From: Fen-183 sp036504335
GTDB taxonomy: Bacteria > Acidobacteriota > Thermoanaerobaculia > UBA5066
Assembly: GCA_036504335.1 (NCBI GenBank)
Contig: DASXVJ010000001.1
Span: forward strand, 277,552-341,551
Length of the DNA stretch: 64,000 nt
Direction of reading: 5' to 3'
Shown here: in pieces, positions 1 to 8,435 of the stretch
Position numbering within the stretch: the stretch's first letter is position 1
Layout of the letters: each line of letters starts with the position of its first letter
Made by a program: the position numbers and the translations under genes
Notes under the pieces: model-generated
What the model was told of the DNA's origin: nothing
The model's input: only the letters and a program-made list of their open reading frames with translations
Databases searched by the model: none

Positions 1-530
1 GCCGCCGCGAGGCGCCGGGCCGCGCTCGCGGACCCGCCGCTCGCGTCGAGAAGCGCGGAGGCGGCCAGAAGGACGAGAAGCGCGTTGAGCGGCTCGGTGA
101 AGAGGAGGCGCGTGTACGGGAGCAGGAGCGTCGTGAAGAGCAGCGTGAAGACGCCGAAAAGAGCCGTTCGCTCGCCCGCGCCGGCGCGGAGCGCGGCGCG
201 CCGGAAAACGACGCAGAGCAGCGTCACGAGAAGCGGAGTGAAGAGGAAGGCCGTCACGCGGTAGCCGACCTGCCGCGGGTCGGCGCCCGCGAGGGCGCCG
301 AGCGCCTTGCCGAGCAGGTACGTCGGGACCATGAGGACGCTCTGCAGGGGGCCGTACTTGATCGGCCCGAACTCCGGCGTCACGGCCGACCCGCGCTCGA
401 CGAGCGAGCGCGTCACGGCGAAGCGCTGGATCGCGTCGACGGTGCCCCACGTGTGCTGGCCGAGGAGGGAGAGGGTCGCGAAGACGACGGCGGCGAGCGC
501 GGCGTCGCGGCCGTTCCATTTATCGCTCAC
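1..530 (-). CDS. Multi-pass membrane protein, GT39/ArnT-like, 3' end cut by the window
   Basis: Reading leftward from a GTG at 530 gives 176 codons with no stop before the window edge. The protein starts MSDKWNGRDAALAAVVFATL, then has a short motif-rich loop (VTPEFGPIKYGPLQSVL) and at least two more long hydrophobic stretches (residues about 95-110 and 123-142). Polytopic proteins with an acidic/basic loop after the first helix and a KYGPLQS-like segment resemble dolichyl-phosphate-mannose-type glycosyltransferases that use lipid-linked sugars in the inner membrane; that assignment is an inference from overall look. The gene lies divergent to polA with 43 bp between the two starts. No ATG is available in this frame near the start, so GTG was chosen; a clear Shine-Dalgarno site is not seen. 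Confidence 0.6.
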   Translation of the reverse strand, partial: MSDKWNGRDAALAAVVFATLSLLGQHTWGTVDAIQRFAVTRSLVERGSAVTPEFGPIKYGPLQSVLMVPTYLLGKALGALAGADPRQVGYRVTAFLFTPLLVTLLCVVFRRAALRAGAGERTALFGVFTLLFTTLLLPYTRLLFTEPLNALLVLLAASALLDASGGSASAARRLAA

Positions 531-573
531 GTGGTCCGCGATTCTGGCACGCGCCGCGGATACACTCGCCGCG

Positions 574-3351
574 ATGGCGACCTCCGAACGGCCCACGCTC
601 GCGCTGATCGACGCGTCCAATTACCTCTACCGCGCGTTCTACGCGATCCGCGGCCTCACGGGCCCCGGCGGCCGGCCCACGAACGCGGTCTACGGCTTCC
701 TCAACATGTGGAGGAAATACGTCGCGGACCGCAAGCCCGCCGCGGTTGCCGTCTGCTTCGACCGGTACGAGAAGACGTTCCGCGAGGAGCTGGACGCCGC
801 GTACAAGGCACAGCGGCAGGCGATGCCGGACGACCTCGTCCCGCAGATCGAGGACGCCAAGCGCCTCTGCCGCCTGCTGGGCCTGGCGGTGCTCGAGGAG
901 GCGGGATTCGAGGCCGACGACCTCATCGGCTCGATCGCCGTCGTCGCGCGGGAGGCCGGCTTCCGCGCCGAGATCTGCTCGGCCGACAAGGACCTCTTCC
1001 AGCTCGTGAAGGACCCGGACGTCGCCGTCTTTCACCCCGCGAAGGACGTCCTCCTCGACGAGGCGGGCGTCCTGGATTTCTTCGGCGTCAAGCCCTCGCA
1101 GGTCATCGACGTCCTCGCGCTCATGGGCGACTCGTCGGACAACATCCCTGGCATCCGGGGAATCGGTGAGAAGACGGCCAAGGAGCTCATCACGACGTTC
1201 GGGTCGCTCGACGCGGTCTACGCGCGGCTCGAGGAAGTCAAGGGCAAGAGGAAGGAGCTCCTCGCCGCCGGGCGCGACGAGGCCTATCGCTCCCAGACGC
1301 TCGCGACGGTGCGCTGCGACCGGCCGCTCCCGGCGCGGCCGGAGACGCTCCTCGAGCACTTCCGCATCCGCCCGGTCGAGGGGCAGGCCGCAAAGGAGCT
1401 CGCGGCCTTCTACGACGAGATGGGGTTCGGGCGCTTCAAGAAGGAGCTCCTCGAATCCGCATCGGCGACGAAGGGCGGGGCAACGAAGGGCGGCGCCGCG
1501 ACGGCGACCGCGTCCCTCGAGCCCGCGACTCTCTTTCTATTCGAAGAGTCTTCCTCTTCCTCTTCGAATCTCCCTCGGGAGAGCGTGCGCTGGATCGCGG
1601 ACGCCGCCGGCCTCGACGCCCTCGTCGCGGCGGCCGCGAAGGCGGGCCGCGCGTCCGTCCACGTCGAGTGCGGCCCCGGCGCGCCGTGGCCTGCGCCGCC
1701 GCTCGCGGCGGCCGTGGCGGTGCCCGGCGGCGACACGGCGGCATTCGCGTTGGACGCGGCCGGCGCGAAGGCGCTCGCGGCGCTCTTCGCGAAGGTCCCC
1801 GTCGTCGCGCACGACGCCAAGCGCCTGTTTCTCGCGGCCGACGCGCTCGGGATCGCGCCGCCGGCGCGCTTTCTCGACGCGATGCTCGCGAGCTACGTCG
1901 TGGCGCCCGGACTCCACGCGCACGATCTCGCGGGGGACGCCCGCGGCGTCCTGAATCTCCCGCCGGAGTCCGTGCCTCCGCTCAAGGAGCTCACGGACGG
2001 GGAGCCCACGTCGGCCGCGACGTTCGCGTCCGAGGAAGGCCGCCGCTGGCTGGAGCCGCGCGTGCTCCTCCCGCTCGCCCTCGCGGACGCCCTCGCCCCC
2101 CGCCTCTCGGAAGGCTCGCCGCTCTCGCGGGTGCTGGAGGAGATCGAGCTCCCGCTCGTGCCCGTCCTCGCGCGCATGGAGAAGGCGGGCGTCGCCGTGG
2201 ACCGCGGCGTCCTCGCGGGCCTCTCGAAGGAGTTCGACGGCCGGCTCGCCGCGCTCGAGGCGAAGATCCACGAGGCGGCGGGCGAGCCGTTCAACATCGG
2301 ATCGCCCCTTCAGCTCGGCAAGGTGCTGTTCGAGAAGCTCGGCTACCCGGCGGTCAAGAAAACGGCGAAGACGAAGTCGTACGCGACGGGCTCGGAGGTC
2401 CTCGAGGAGCTCGCGGCCCTCTCGAGCGGGCCCGTCCCGTCCCTCGTCCTCGAGTGGCGCGAGATCTCGAAGCTCAAGGGCACGTACGTCGACGCGCTGC
2501 CCGCGTGCATCGCCGCGGACGGGCGCATCCACACGCGCTACGACCAGGCCGTCGCGGCGACGGGGCGGCTCTCCTCGAACGCGCCGAACCTCCAGAACAT
2601 CCCGATCCGCACGGAGGCGGGCCGCGCGATCCGGCGCGCCTTCGTCGCGGCGGAGGGAATGAAGCTCGTCGCGGCGGACTACTCGCAGATCGAGCTCCGG
2701 ATCCTCGCGCACCTTTCCGGCGACGAGGCGCTGATCGACGTCTTCCGGCGGGGAGAGGACATTCACCGCGCGACGGCGGCGAAGATCTTCGGCGTCGAAC
2801 CAGGCGCCGTGACGGCGGATCAGAGGCGGAGCGCCAAGACGATCAACTTCGGCGTCCTCTACGGCATGGGGCCGTTCGCTCTCGCGGCCCAGCTCGGCGT
2901 CCCGCGTGCGGAGGCGAAGGAATTCATCGCGGCCTACTTCGACCGCTTCCCGAAGATCCGGGCCTGCCTCGACGCGATCCTCGAGAAGGCGCGCGCGACG
3001 GGCGGCACCGAGACGATCCTCGGGCGGGTCCGCCCGATTCCGGGCCTCCACGACCGCAACCACAACGTCCGCGCGAACGCCGAGCGCATGGCGATGAACG
3101 CGCCGTTCCAGGGCTCGGCCGCGGACCTCGTCAAGAAGGCGATGCTCGCCCTCGACGGCGCGCTGGCGGCCGAGCTCCCGGGCGTCCGCCTGCTCCTGCA
3201 GGTCCACGACGAGCTCGTCCTCGAGGCGCCGGCGGCCCTTGCGGAGAAAGCCGCAGCGCTCGCGCGGCGCACGATGGAGGGCGCCGCGAGCCTGAGCGTT
3301 CCTCTCACGGTGGACGTCGGGATCGGCCTGAACTGGGCCGAGGCGAAGTGA
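574..3351 (+). CDS. polA: DNA polymerase I
   Basis: 925 residues, the usual PolI length. It fills gaps and removes RNA primers during replication and repair. The N-terminal 5'-3' exonuclease starts ATSERPTLALIDASNYLYR and contains the H3TH segment GDSSDNIPGIRGIGEKTA near residue 186. The polymerase domain has motif A (DYSQIELRILAHL, near 702), motif B (KTINFGVLYGMG) and motif C (QVHDELVLEAP, near 878). The middle 3'-5' exonuclease domain is degenerate: the segment matching FDTET of E. coli reads VHVEC near residue 362, the LKYD aspartate is absent (AHDAKRLF) and no YxxxD pair is visible, so proofreading is probably lost. The open frame runs back to 307, but ATG 574 sits exactly where the conserved N-terminus begins, so it was chosen. 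Confidence 0.97.
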   Translation: MATSERPTLALIDASNYLYRAFYAIRGLTGPGGRPTNAVYGFLNMWRKYVADRKPAAVAVCFDRYEKTFREELDAAYKAQRQAMPDDLVPQIEDAKRLCRLLGLAVLEEAGFEADDLIGSIAVVAREAGFRAEICSADKDLFQLVKDPDVAVFHPAKDVLLDEAGVLDFFGVKPSQVIDVLALMGDSSDNIPGIRGIGEKTAKELITTFGSLDAVYARLEEVKGKRKELLAAGRDEAYRSQTLATVRCDRPLPARPETLLEHFRIRPVEGQAAKELAAFYDEMGFGRFKKELLESASATKGGATKGGAATATASLEPATLFLFEESSSSSSNLPRESVRWIADAAGLDALVAAAAKAGRASVHVECGPGAPWPAPPLAAAVAVPGGDTAAFALDAAGAKALAALFAKVPVVAHDAKRLFLAADALGIAPPARFLDAMLASYVVAPGLHAHDLAGDARGVLNLPPESVPPLKELTDGEPTSAATFASEEGRRWLEPRVLLPLALADALAPRLSEGSPLSRVLEEIELPLVPVLARMEKAGVAVDRGVLAGLSKEFDGRLAALEAKIHEAAGEPFNIGSPLQLGKVLFEKLGYPAVKKTAKTKSYATGSEVLEELAALSSGPVPSLVLEWREISKLKGTYVDALPACIAADGRIHTRYDQAVAATGRLSSNAPNLQNIPIRTEAGRAIRRAFVAAEGMKLVAADYSQIELRILAHLSGDEALIDVFRRGEDIHRATAAKIFGVEPGAVTADQRRSAKTINFGVLYGMGPFALAAQLGVPRAEAKEFIAAYFDRFPKIRACLDAILEKARATGGTETILGRVRPIPGLHDRNHNVRANAERMAMNAPFQGSAADLVKKAMLALDGALAAELPGVRLLLQVHDELVLEAPAALAEKAAALARRTMEGAASLSVPLTVDVGIGLNWAEAK

Positions 3352-3377
3352 GGGGGCGGAGGCCCTAGAATCGCCCC

Positions 3378-4259
3378 ATGCGGAGGCTCAACGGTTTTCT
3401 CGGCGCGGCCGCGCTGGCCGCAAGCGGCGTCCTTTCCGCGCAGACTGCGGCCCTCAAGCCCGTCGAAGCGCTGCCCGATCCCGTGCGCCCCGTTCTCGCC
3501 GAGGTCGCCTACGCGCATCCGCTCTTCCTCGCGCTGGAGGAGCCGCCGAAGGTCCTCGAGCGCCCGAACCCCGTCGACCTCGAGACGCGCGTTCCGCTCG
3601 TGCTCATCGCGCGCGTCCTCGAAACCGGAAAGGTGAGCGAGCTCGCCCTCGTCGAGCCGCCGCTGAAGGCGCTCGCGACCCCGCTCCCGGCGCTCGCCCC
3701 GCGCTGGCGATACGCGATTCCGAGAAAGGGCGGGAAGCCCGCCGCCACGTGGGCGACCCAGCTCCTCGAGCTGAACGTCTCGCTCGAGAAGCCCGTCTTC
3801 AGCGTCTTCCAGTTCGAGCCGCTGAAGAAGGACGATCCGCTCGCGAAGGTGTTCCGCGAAAACTCGGGCGACGAGTGGATGTCCCGGTATCCGGCCGCGA
3901 TCGACCCGAAGGACGCCGAGGCCGTCTCCGTCGAGGATCTGGACGCGCCCCCGGCCGCCGAGAAGACGCCGTGGAGCTTCGACGCGACGCGCCAGCGCGG
4001 CCGGATCACGGCTCTCGTCGAGATCTCGGCGCAGGGCGCCGTCTCGCGCGTCCTCCCGACCGGCGACGCCGAGCCGCTCCTCGTGCGCTGGGTGCGCGAG
4101 AGCTCCGCGAAATGGAAGCTCTCGCCGGGCAAGGCGGGCGGCAAGCCGGTGGCGTCGTGGATGACGCTCGACGCGACGCTCGATTACACGATCGACTCGG
4201 CCAAGAAGAAGGGTGAGCGGTCGGTCAAGAAGAACCTGCGGGGCCTTCCACCTTCCTGA
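3378..4259 (+). CDS. Secreted protein with two TonB-C-like repeats, function unknown
   Basis: 293 residues. An N-terminal signal peptide is visible (RRLNGFLGAAALAASGVLSA, cleavage probably after SAQ-A). The mature protein contains the same pattern twice: an acidic/valine stretch (PLVLIARVLETGKVSELALV and ITALVEISAQGAVSRVLPTG) followed by W-R/K-x-x-P-x-K-x-GGKP-A-x-W (RWRYAIPRKGGKPAATW and KWKLSPGKAGGKPVASW). That layout resembles the C-terminal domain of TonB energy transducers, but there is no transmembrane anchor or proline-rich spacer, so it is more likely a periplasmic protein built from two such modules. It follows polA by 26 bp and runs tail-to-tail into selB with a 35-bp overlap of coding ends. 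Confidence 0.7.
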   Translation: MRRLNGFLGAAALAASGVLSAQTAALKPVEALPDPVRPVLAEVAYAHPLFLALEEPPKVLERPNPVDLETRVPLVLIARVLETGKVSELALVEPPLKALATPLPALAPRWRYAIPRKGGKPAATWATQLLELNVSLEKPVFSVFQFEPLKKDDPLAKVFRENSGDEWMSRYPAAIDPKDAEAVSVEDLDAPPAAEKTPWSFDATRQRGRITALVEISAQGAVSRVLPTGDAEPLLVRWVRESSAKWKLSPGKAGGKPVASWMTLDATLDYTIDSAKKKGERSVKKNLRGLPPS

Positions 4260-6168
4260 GGTCCCCGACCCGGCGCGTGAGCTTCCGCGAGTCGAAGTAC
4301 TCGAGCAGCGGAATCAGCGTCTTGCGCGTGAGGCCGAGGAGGTCGCGGAAGCCCGCGACCGCGAGCGTCTGGCCCCGGACGCTCTCCAGCTTCTTCTCGG
4401 CGGCGGAGGCGACGTCCCGGTGCACGACGAGGTCGGGCGAAAGGCGGACGAGGAGGCCCGACTTCACGAGGTGTGACGCGAGACCCTCGACGACCTGCGG
4501 CTTCGTCCCGAGGACCTTCGCGGCGTCGAACGTTTTCGGCGGCTCGAAGCCGGACTTCCGGTAGAGCTCTTCGAGCTTCGCGGCGAACGACGCGGCTTCG
4601 CCCGAGAGATCGGCGGCCTTCGCGCCGGGAGGCGCCACGCGGTCGCCCTCGAGCGCAATCGTCCTGCCGGCCGCGAGCGTGGCGAGCCAGCCGTCGGCGG
4701 CGCCGGAGGAGATTCCCTTCGCGAGGCGGGCGAGGAACTCGCCCTTCCCGAGCGCGACGGCGGCCGAGCCGGCCTTCCGCCGCTCGGTGAAGAGAGCGGT
4801 CGCGCGGCCCGCGAGGTCCGACGCGACGGAGGCATGCGCGAAGAGCGCGGGTGCGATCTTCAGCGCGCGGCCCGCGGCCGCGAGCGCGTCGAGGAGCTCG
4901 GCGGCGGCGGGCGACACGATCCCGAGGCGGGCGCCCAGCCGCGCGGCGGTGAGTCCGGCGGGCCCGGCTTCGAGGAGGAAGAGGTCCGCCAGCGCCTTCT
5001 CGTCGCCAAGGGTGAGAATCGACTGGACCGGGAAGAGGGCCGCGTCCGCGCCGGCGCGCCGCTTCATCCGCGGGCGCCCGGCGTCGAGGACGCGCCCGCC
5101 GCCGAGCGTCTCGGCAGGAGACGGCCGGCGCAGGATGAAACGGTCGCCGGGCCGCGCCGCGACGGGCGACTCGAGAAACAGCTGGACGAAGGCAGTCTCT
5201 CCCGGCTTGAACGCACGGTCCGCCGCGTCCGCCGGTCCCGCAGCCGCCCGCAGGAGCTTCGCGGCGACGTCGGCGGTGCCGAGGTGAACGCGGACGCGCA
5301 CCCCGTCGGGCAGGGCGGCCGAGGGCGCGGGGAGAATCGTCACCTCGGCGGTGAGCACGGACGCCGCGTCCAGAGCTCCCTTCGGGACGAGCGCCTGCCC
5401 GCGAGCGAGGCTCCCGCGATCGACGCCCGCGAGGTTCAGGCTCGTGCGCTCGCCCGCGAAGGCCTCACGCCGCTCCTCGCCGTGCACTTCCACGCGCCGC
5501 ACGCGCACGTCGACGCCGTCCGGCAGGAGGGTGAGCGCGTCCTCGACGGCGATGCGCCCCGCGTCGAGCGTCCCCGTGACGACCGGCCCGAAGCCCTTCA
5601 TCGTGAACGCGCGGTCGAGGAAAAGGCGCGGCACCTTCCGCGAGCGGTCCTCGCGCACCACGCGGCGCGCCGCGGCGAGGAGAGCCGCCCGGAGGGCGTC
5701 GAGACCCTCGCCCGTGACGGCCGAGCACGCGATGATCGGCGCGTCCTGAAGGAACGAGCCCTTCACGAGCGCCCGGATCTCCTCGTCCACGAGGGCGCCC
5801 GTCTCGGCGTCCACGAGGTCGCTCTTCGTCCGCGCGATCACGCCCGTCGAGACCTTGAGGAGCTTGAGAATGTCGAGGTGCTCGCGCGTCTGCGGCATCA
5901 CGGAGTCGTCGGACGCCACCGCGAGGAGGACGAGATCCACGCCCTGCGCCCCCGCGACCATCGTCTTGACGAACTTCTCGTGCCCCGGCACGTCCACGAA
6001 CGAGAACGTCGTGTCGTCCCAGTCCGCGTGCGCGAAGCCGAGGTCGATCGTGATGCCGCGCGCCTTCTCCTCGGGGAGCCGGTCGGGATCCGTGCCCGTA
6101 AGGGCGCGCACGAGCGCGCTCTTGCCGTGGTCGATGTGGCCGGCGGTGCCGACGAGGACGCGGCGCAT
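4225..6168 (-). CDS. selB: Selenocysteine-specific elongation factor SelB
   Basis: 647 residues, typical for SelB. The GTPase domain begins RRVLVGTAGHIDHGKSALV (G1), then LPEEKARGITIDLGFAH (switch I), VDVPGHEKFVKTMVAGA (G3) and RTKSD (G4). EF-Tu-like domains II and III follow, and the C-terminal third (about residues 400-640) carries the winged-helix repeats that read the SECIS element of selenoprotein mRNAs. It delivers Sec-tRNA(Sec) to in-frame UGA codons. Its presence predicts selA, selD and tRNA-Sec elsewhere; none lies in this window, and I recognised no selenoprotein here. The start ATG 6168 begins the conserved GTPase fold. It is co-directional with the FAD oxidoreductase upstream (17-bp gap) and may share its transcript. 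Confidence 0.95.
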   Translation of the reverse strand: MRRVLVGTAGHIDHGKSALVRALTGTDPDRLPEEKARGITIDLGFAHADWDDTTFSFVDVPGHEKFVKTMVAGAQGVDLVLLAVASDDSVMPQTREHLDILKLLKVSTGVIARTKSDLVDAETGALVDEEIRALVKGSFLQDAPIIACSAVTGEGLDALRAALLAAARRVVREDRSRKVPRLFLDRAFTMKGFGPVVTGTLDAGRIAVEDALTLLPDGVDVRVRRVEVHGEERREAFAGERTSLNLAGVDRGSLARGQALVPKGALDAASVLTAEVTILPAPSAALPDGVRVRVHLGTADVAAKLLRAAAGPADAADRAFKPGETAFVQLFLESPVAARPGDRFILRRPSPAETLGGGRVLDAGRPRMKRRAGADAALFPVQSILTLGDEKALADLFLLEAGPAGLTAARLGARLGIVSPAAAELLDALAAAGRALKIAPALFAHASVASDLAGRATALFTERRKAGSAAVALGKGEFLARLAKGISSGAADGWLATLAAGRTIALEGDRVAPPGAKAADLSGEAASFAAKLEELYRKSGFEPPKTFDAAKVLGTKPQVVEGLASHLVKSGLLVRLSPDLVVHRDVASAAEKKLESVRGQTLAVAGFRDLLGLTRKTLIPLLEYFDSRKLTRRVGDLRKVEGPAGSS

Positions 6169-6185
6169 GGGCGCCGATTATGTTC

Positions 6186-7841
6186 TCAGTACTCCGGCCC
6201 CTTGAAGATCGTCGACTTCTCGGCCTCGAGCCTCTCGCCCGCGAGCTTTGCGCGCACGTGCCGGGCGACGCGCAGGCCGTCCAGCGCCGCCGAGACGATG
6301 CCGCCCGCGAAGCCCGCGCCCTCGCCCGCGGGGTAGAGGCCGCGCACGGAGGTGCTCTCGCACCAGCCGTCGCGGTCGATCCGGACGGGCGACGACGTGC
6401 GCGACTCCGGGGCGAAGAGGACCGCCTCGTCCGACACGAAGCCGGGCATCTTCCTGTCGAAGGCCTTCAGACCCTCCGCCAGCGCCTCGAGGTACGGCTC
6501 GGGCAGGATGCCGTCGAAGGCGACGGCCGTCACCCACGGGCCGTACGTCGTCTTCGGGAGCGGACGCGGCGAGATGGGCCGCTCGCGGCTCCTGAGGAAA
6601 TCGGTCACGCGCAGGGCGGGCGCCGCATACGTTCCGCCGGCGGCCGTGAACGCCGCGGCTTCGACGCGCCGCTGCAGCTCGCGCCCGCGCAGGAGCTCGG
6701 GGCCCGGCATCGCGTCGAAATCCTCGTCCTTCGTCTGGACGACGATGCCGGCGTTCGCGTAGCCCGAGCTGCGCTTGTAACGCGACATCCCGTTCGTGAC
6801 GACGCCGCCGGCCTCGGACGAGCATGCGATGACCTCGCCGCCGGGGCACATGCAGAACGTGTAGATCCCGCGCCCGTTCGAGGCGACGTGCGCCTGCTTG
6901 TAGTCCGCGGGCTGGACGCCGCATTCCGTCGACACCTGCGCGTACTGGATGAGGTCGACCGCGTCCTGCGGGTGCTCGATCCGCACGCCCATCGCGAAAT
7001 GCTTGCGCGTCATCGCGACCCCGCGGGCGTTCAGCATGTCCATCGTGTCGCGCGCCGAGTGGCCGAGCGCGAAGATCGCGACGTCGGCCGGAACGTCCTC
7101 GCCGGACTCGAGCGACAGGCCCGCGAGCGCCCCGTCCGGCCGGGTCCGCATGTCGGAGACCTTCGCGCGATAACGCAGGGTCGCCCCGTGCTCGAGAAGA
7201 TGCTTCCTGATGTTGCGCAGGACGACGACGAGGCGGTCGGTGCCGATGTGCGGCTTGGCGTCCACGAGGATGGAGGCGGGCGCCCCGAAGCGGTGGAACG
7301 TCTCGAGGATGACCTTGATCTTGTCGTGGCGCTTTCCGCACGTGAGCTTGCCGTCGGAGAACGTCCCCGCGCCGCCCTCCCCGAACTGCACGTTCGACTC
7401 GGGGTCGAAGACGCCCGACGTCCAGAACTTCATGACCTTGCGATAGCGGTCCTCGGCCGGGTCGCCGCGCTCGAGAATCGTGACGGGGACGCCCGCGTCC
7501 ACGAGGGCGAGCGCCGCGAAGAGGCCCGCCGGCCCCGTCCCGACGATCACGACCTTCGCCTTCGTGTCGAGCTCGGGCAGGAGCAGCGCCGGAGCCGGGG
7601 GCGGCTCGGCCGGCGTGAGGCGCAGCGGGGCTTCGGGCGTCAGGTCGAGAGCCGCCGCCGACGTGAACTCGACGGCGATCTCCCAGTAGAGGACCGGCTT
7701 CTGGCGCGCGTCGAGCGAGCGGCGCACGAGGGCGAAGTCGGAGAGGCCGTCCCGGGGAACGCCGAGGAGCCGCGCGACGGACGCGAGGTTCACGATACTC
7801 GGGGTGCGCGCCCGGACACCCGCGAGGCGATAGCGCGGCAC
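6186..7841 (-). CDS. NAD(P)/FAD-dependent oxidoreductase (COG2509-like)
   Basis: About 551 residues from a GTG at 7841. A short N-terminal substrate-like domain (PRYRLAGVRA...VLYWEIAVEF) precedes an FAD-binding Rossmann motif, VIVGTGPAGLFAALAL, and the protein continues with QFGEGGAGTFSDGKLTCGKR, a signature of the uncharacterised FAD-dependent dehydrogenase family, then FALGHSARDTMDML and the C-terminal GEGAGFAGGIVSAALDGLR that closes the FAD site. Substrate and reaction are unknown for this family. The frame also has an ATG at 7880, but that would make the 5' end overlap the divergent CYTH gene start at 7875; the GTG just before PRYRLAG matches where homologues begin, so it was preferred. 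Confidence 0.88.
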   Translation of the reverse strand: MPRYRLAGVRARTPSIVNLASVARLLGVPRDGLSDFALVRRSLDARQKPVLYWEIAVEFTSAAALDLTPEAPLRLTPAEPPPAPALLLPELDTKAKVVIVGTGPAGLFAALALVDAGVPVTILERGDPAEDRYRKVMKFWTSGVFDPESNVQFGEGGAGTFSDGKLTCGKRHDKIKVILETFHRFGAPASILVDAKPHIGTDRLVVVLRNIRKHLLEHGATLRYRAKVSDMRTRPDGALAGLSLESGEDVPADVAIFALGHSARDTMDMLNARGVAMTRKHFAMGVRIEHPQDAVDLIQYAQVSTECGVQPADYKQAHVASNGRGIYTFCMCPGGEVIACSSEAGGVVTNGMSRYKRSSGYANAGIVVQTKDEDFDAMPGPELLRGRELQRRVEAAAFTAAGGTYAAPALRVTDFLRSRERPISPRPLPKTTYGPWVTAVAFDGILPEPYLEALAEGLKAFDRKMPGFVSDEAVLFAPESRTSSPVRIDRDGWCESTSVRGLYPAGEGAGFAGGIVSAALDGLRVARHVRAKLAGERLEAEKSTIFKGPEY

Positions 7842-7874
7842 GCGCGTATTGTGCCGCCGCGATACTCTGATGTC

Positions 7875-8435
7875 ATGCACGGTCCGCGTGAAATCGAGAC
7901 GAAATTCCGGATCCGGGACCGGGGAGCGCTGGAGGAGCGCCTGAAAGGGCTCGGCGCGCGTCCCGGTCCGCGGGAGGACGAGACGAACGTCCTGTACGAC
8001 GACGCGGCGGGCCGCCTGAGGGCCGGCGGTTGCGCGCTGCGCGTCCGAACCGTGGACGATCGCGGCCTCCTGACCTTCAAGGGACCTCCGGAAGTCTCCG
8101 GCGGAATCAAGAGCCGCGTCGAACTGGAGAGCGGGGTCGAGTCGCCGCGAGCCGTCGACGCCATCCTCGAAGCCCTCGGTCTTTCGCCCTCGTTCCGATA
8201 CGAGAAGCGGCGGACGACGTGGACCTTCGCCGATCCCGCCCGCCCGGTCGTCGTCGTGGACGAGACGCCGCTCGGACTTTTCGCCGAAATCGAGGGGACC
8301 GATTCGGCCGTGAGGGCCCTGGCCGCGGAGCTGGGTGTCGCGGAGGCGGATTTCATCGCCGAGTCGTACGTCGCGCTCTGGCTCGCGGCGCGCGGGAAGG
8401 ATCCGTCGCTGCCGGAAGACATGGTGTTCGCGTGA
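7875..8435 (+). CDS. CYTH-domain (class IV adenylate cyclase-like) protein
   Basis: 186 residues. The N-terminus MHGPREIETKFRI contains the ExExK signature of CYTH enzymes, which form a tunnel binding triphosphates with divalent metal. Further conserved charged strands are seen: LRVRTVDDRGLLTFKGPPE, SRVELESGVE, YEKRRTTW and a VVVDETPLGLFAEIEG strand with the acidic pair that binds metal. Members act as adenylate cyclases (CyaB type), thiamine-triphosphatases or inorganic triphosphatases; which applies here cannot be told. The gene is divergent from the FAD oxidoreductase and its stop overlaps the GTG start of the downstream nucleotidyltransferase, so the two are translationally coupled. Confidence 0.9.
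   Translation: MHGPREIETKFRIRDRGALEERLKGLGARPGPREDETNVLYDDAAGRLRAGGCALRVRTVDDRGLLTFKGPPEVSGGIKSRVELESGVESPRAVDAILEALGLSPSFRYEKRRTTWTFADPARPVVVVDETPLGLFAEIEGTDSAVRALAAELGVAEADFIAESYVALWLAARGKDPSLPEDMVFA

Noticed and set aside
307..573. Upstream extension of the polA frame
   Set aside because: The 89 extra codons do not look like protein, and the PolI N-terminus begins at 574; the region is covered by the divergent membrane-protein gene.
1537..3207. Long antisense open frame over polA (556 codons)
   Set aside because: It is rich in Arg/Glu/Ala with no conserved motif and mirrors the codon bias of polA on the other strand.
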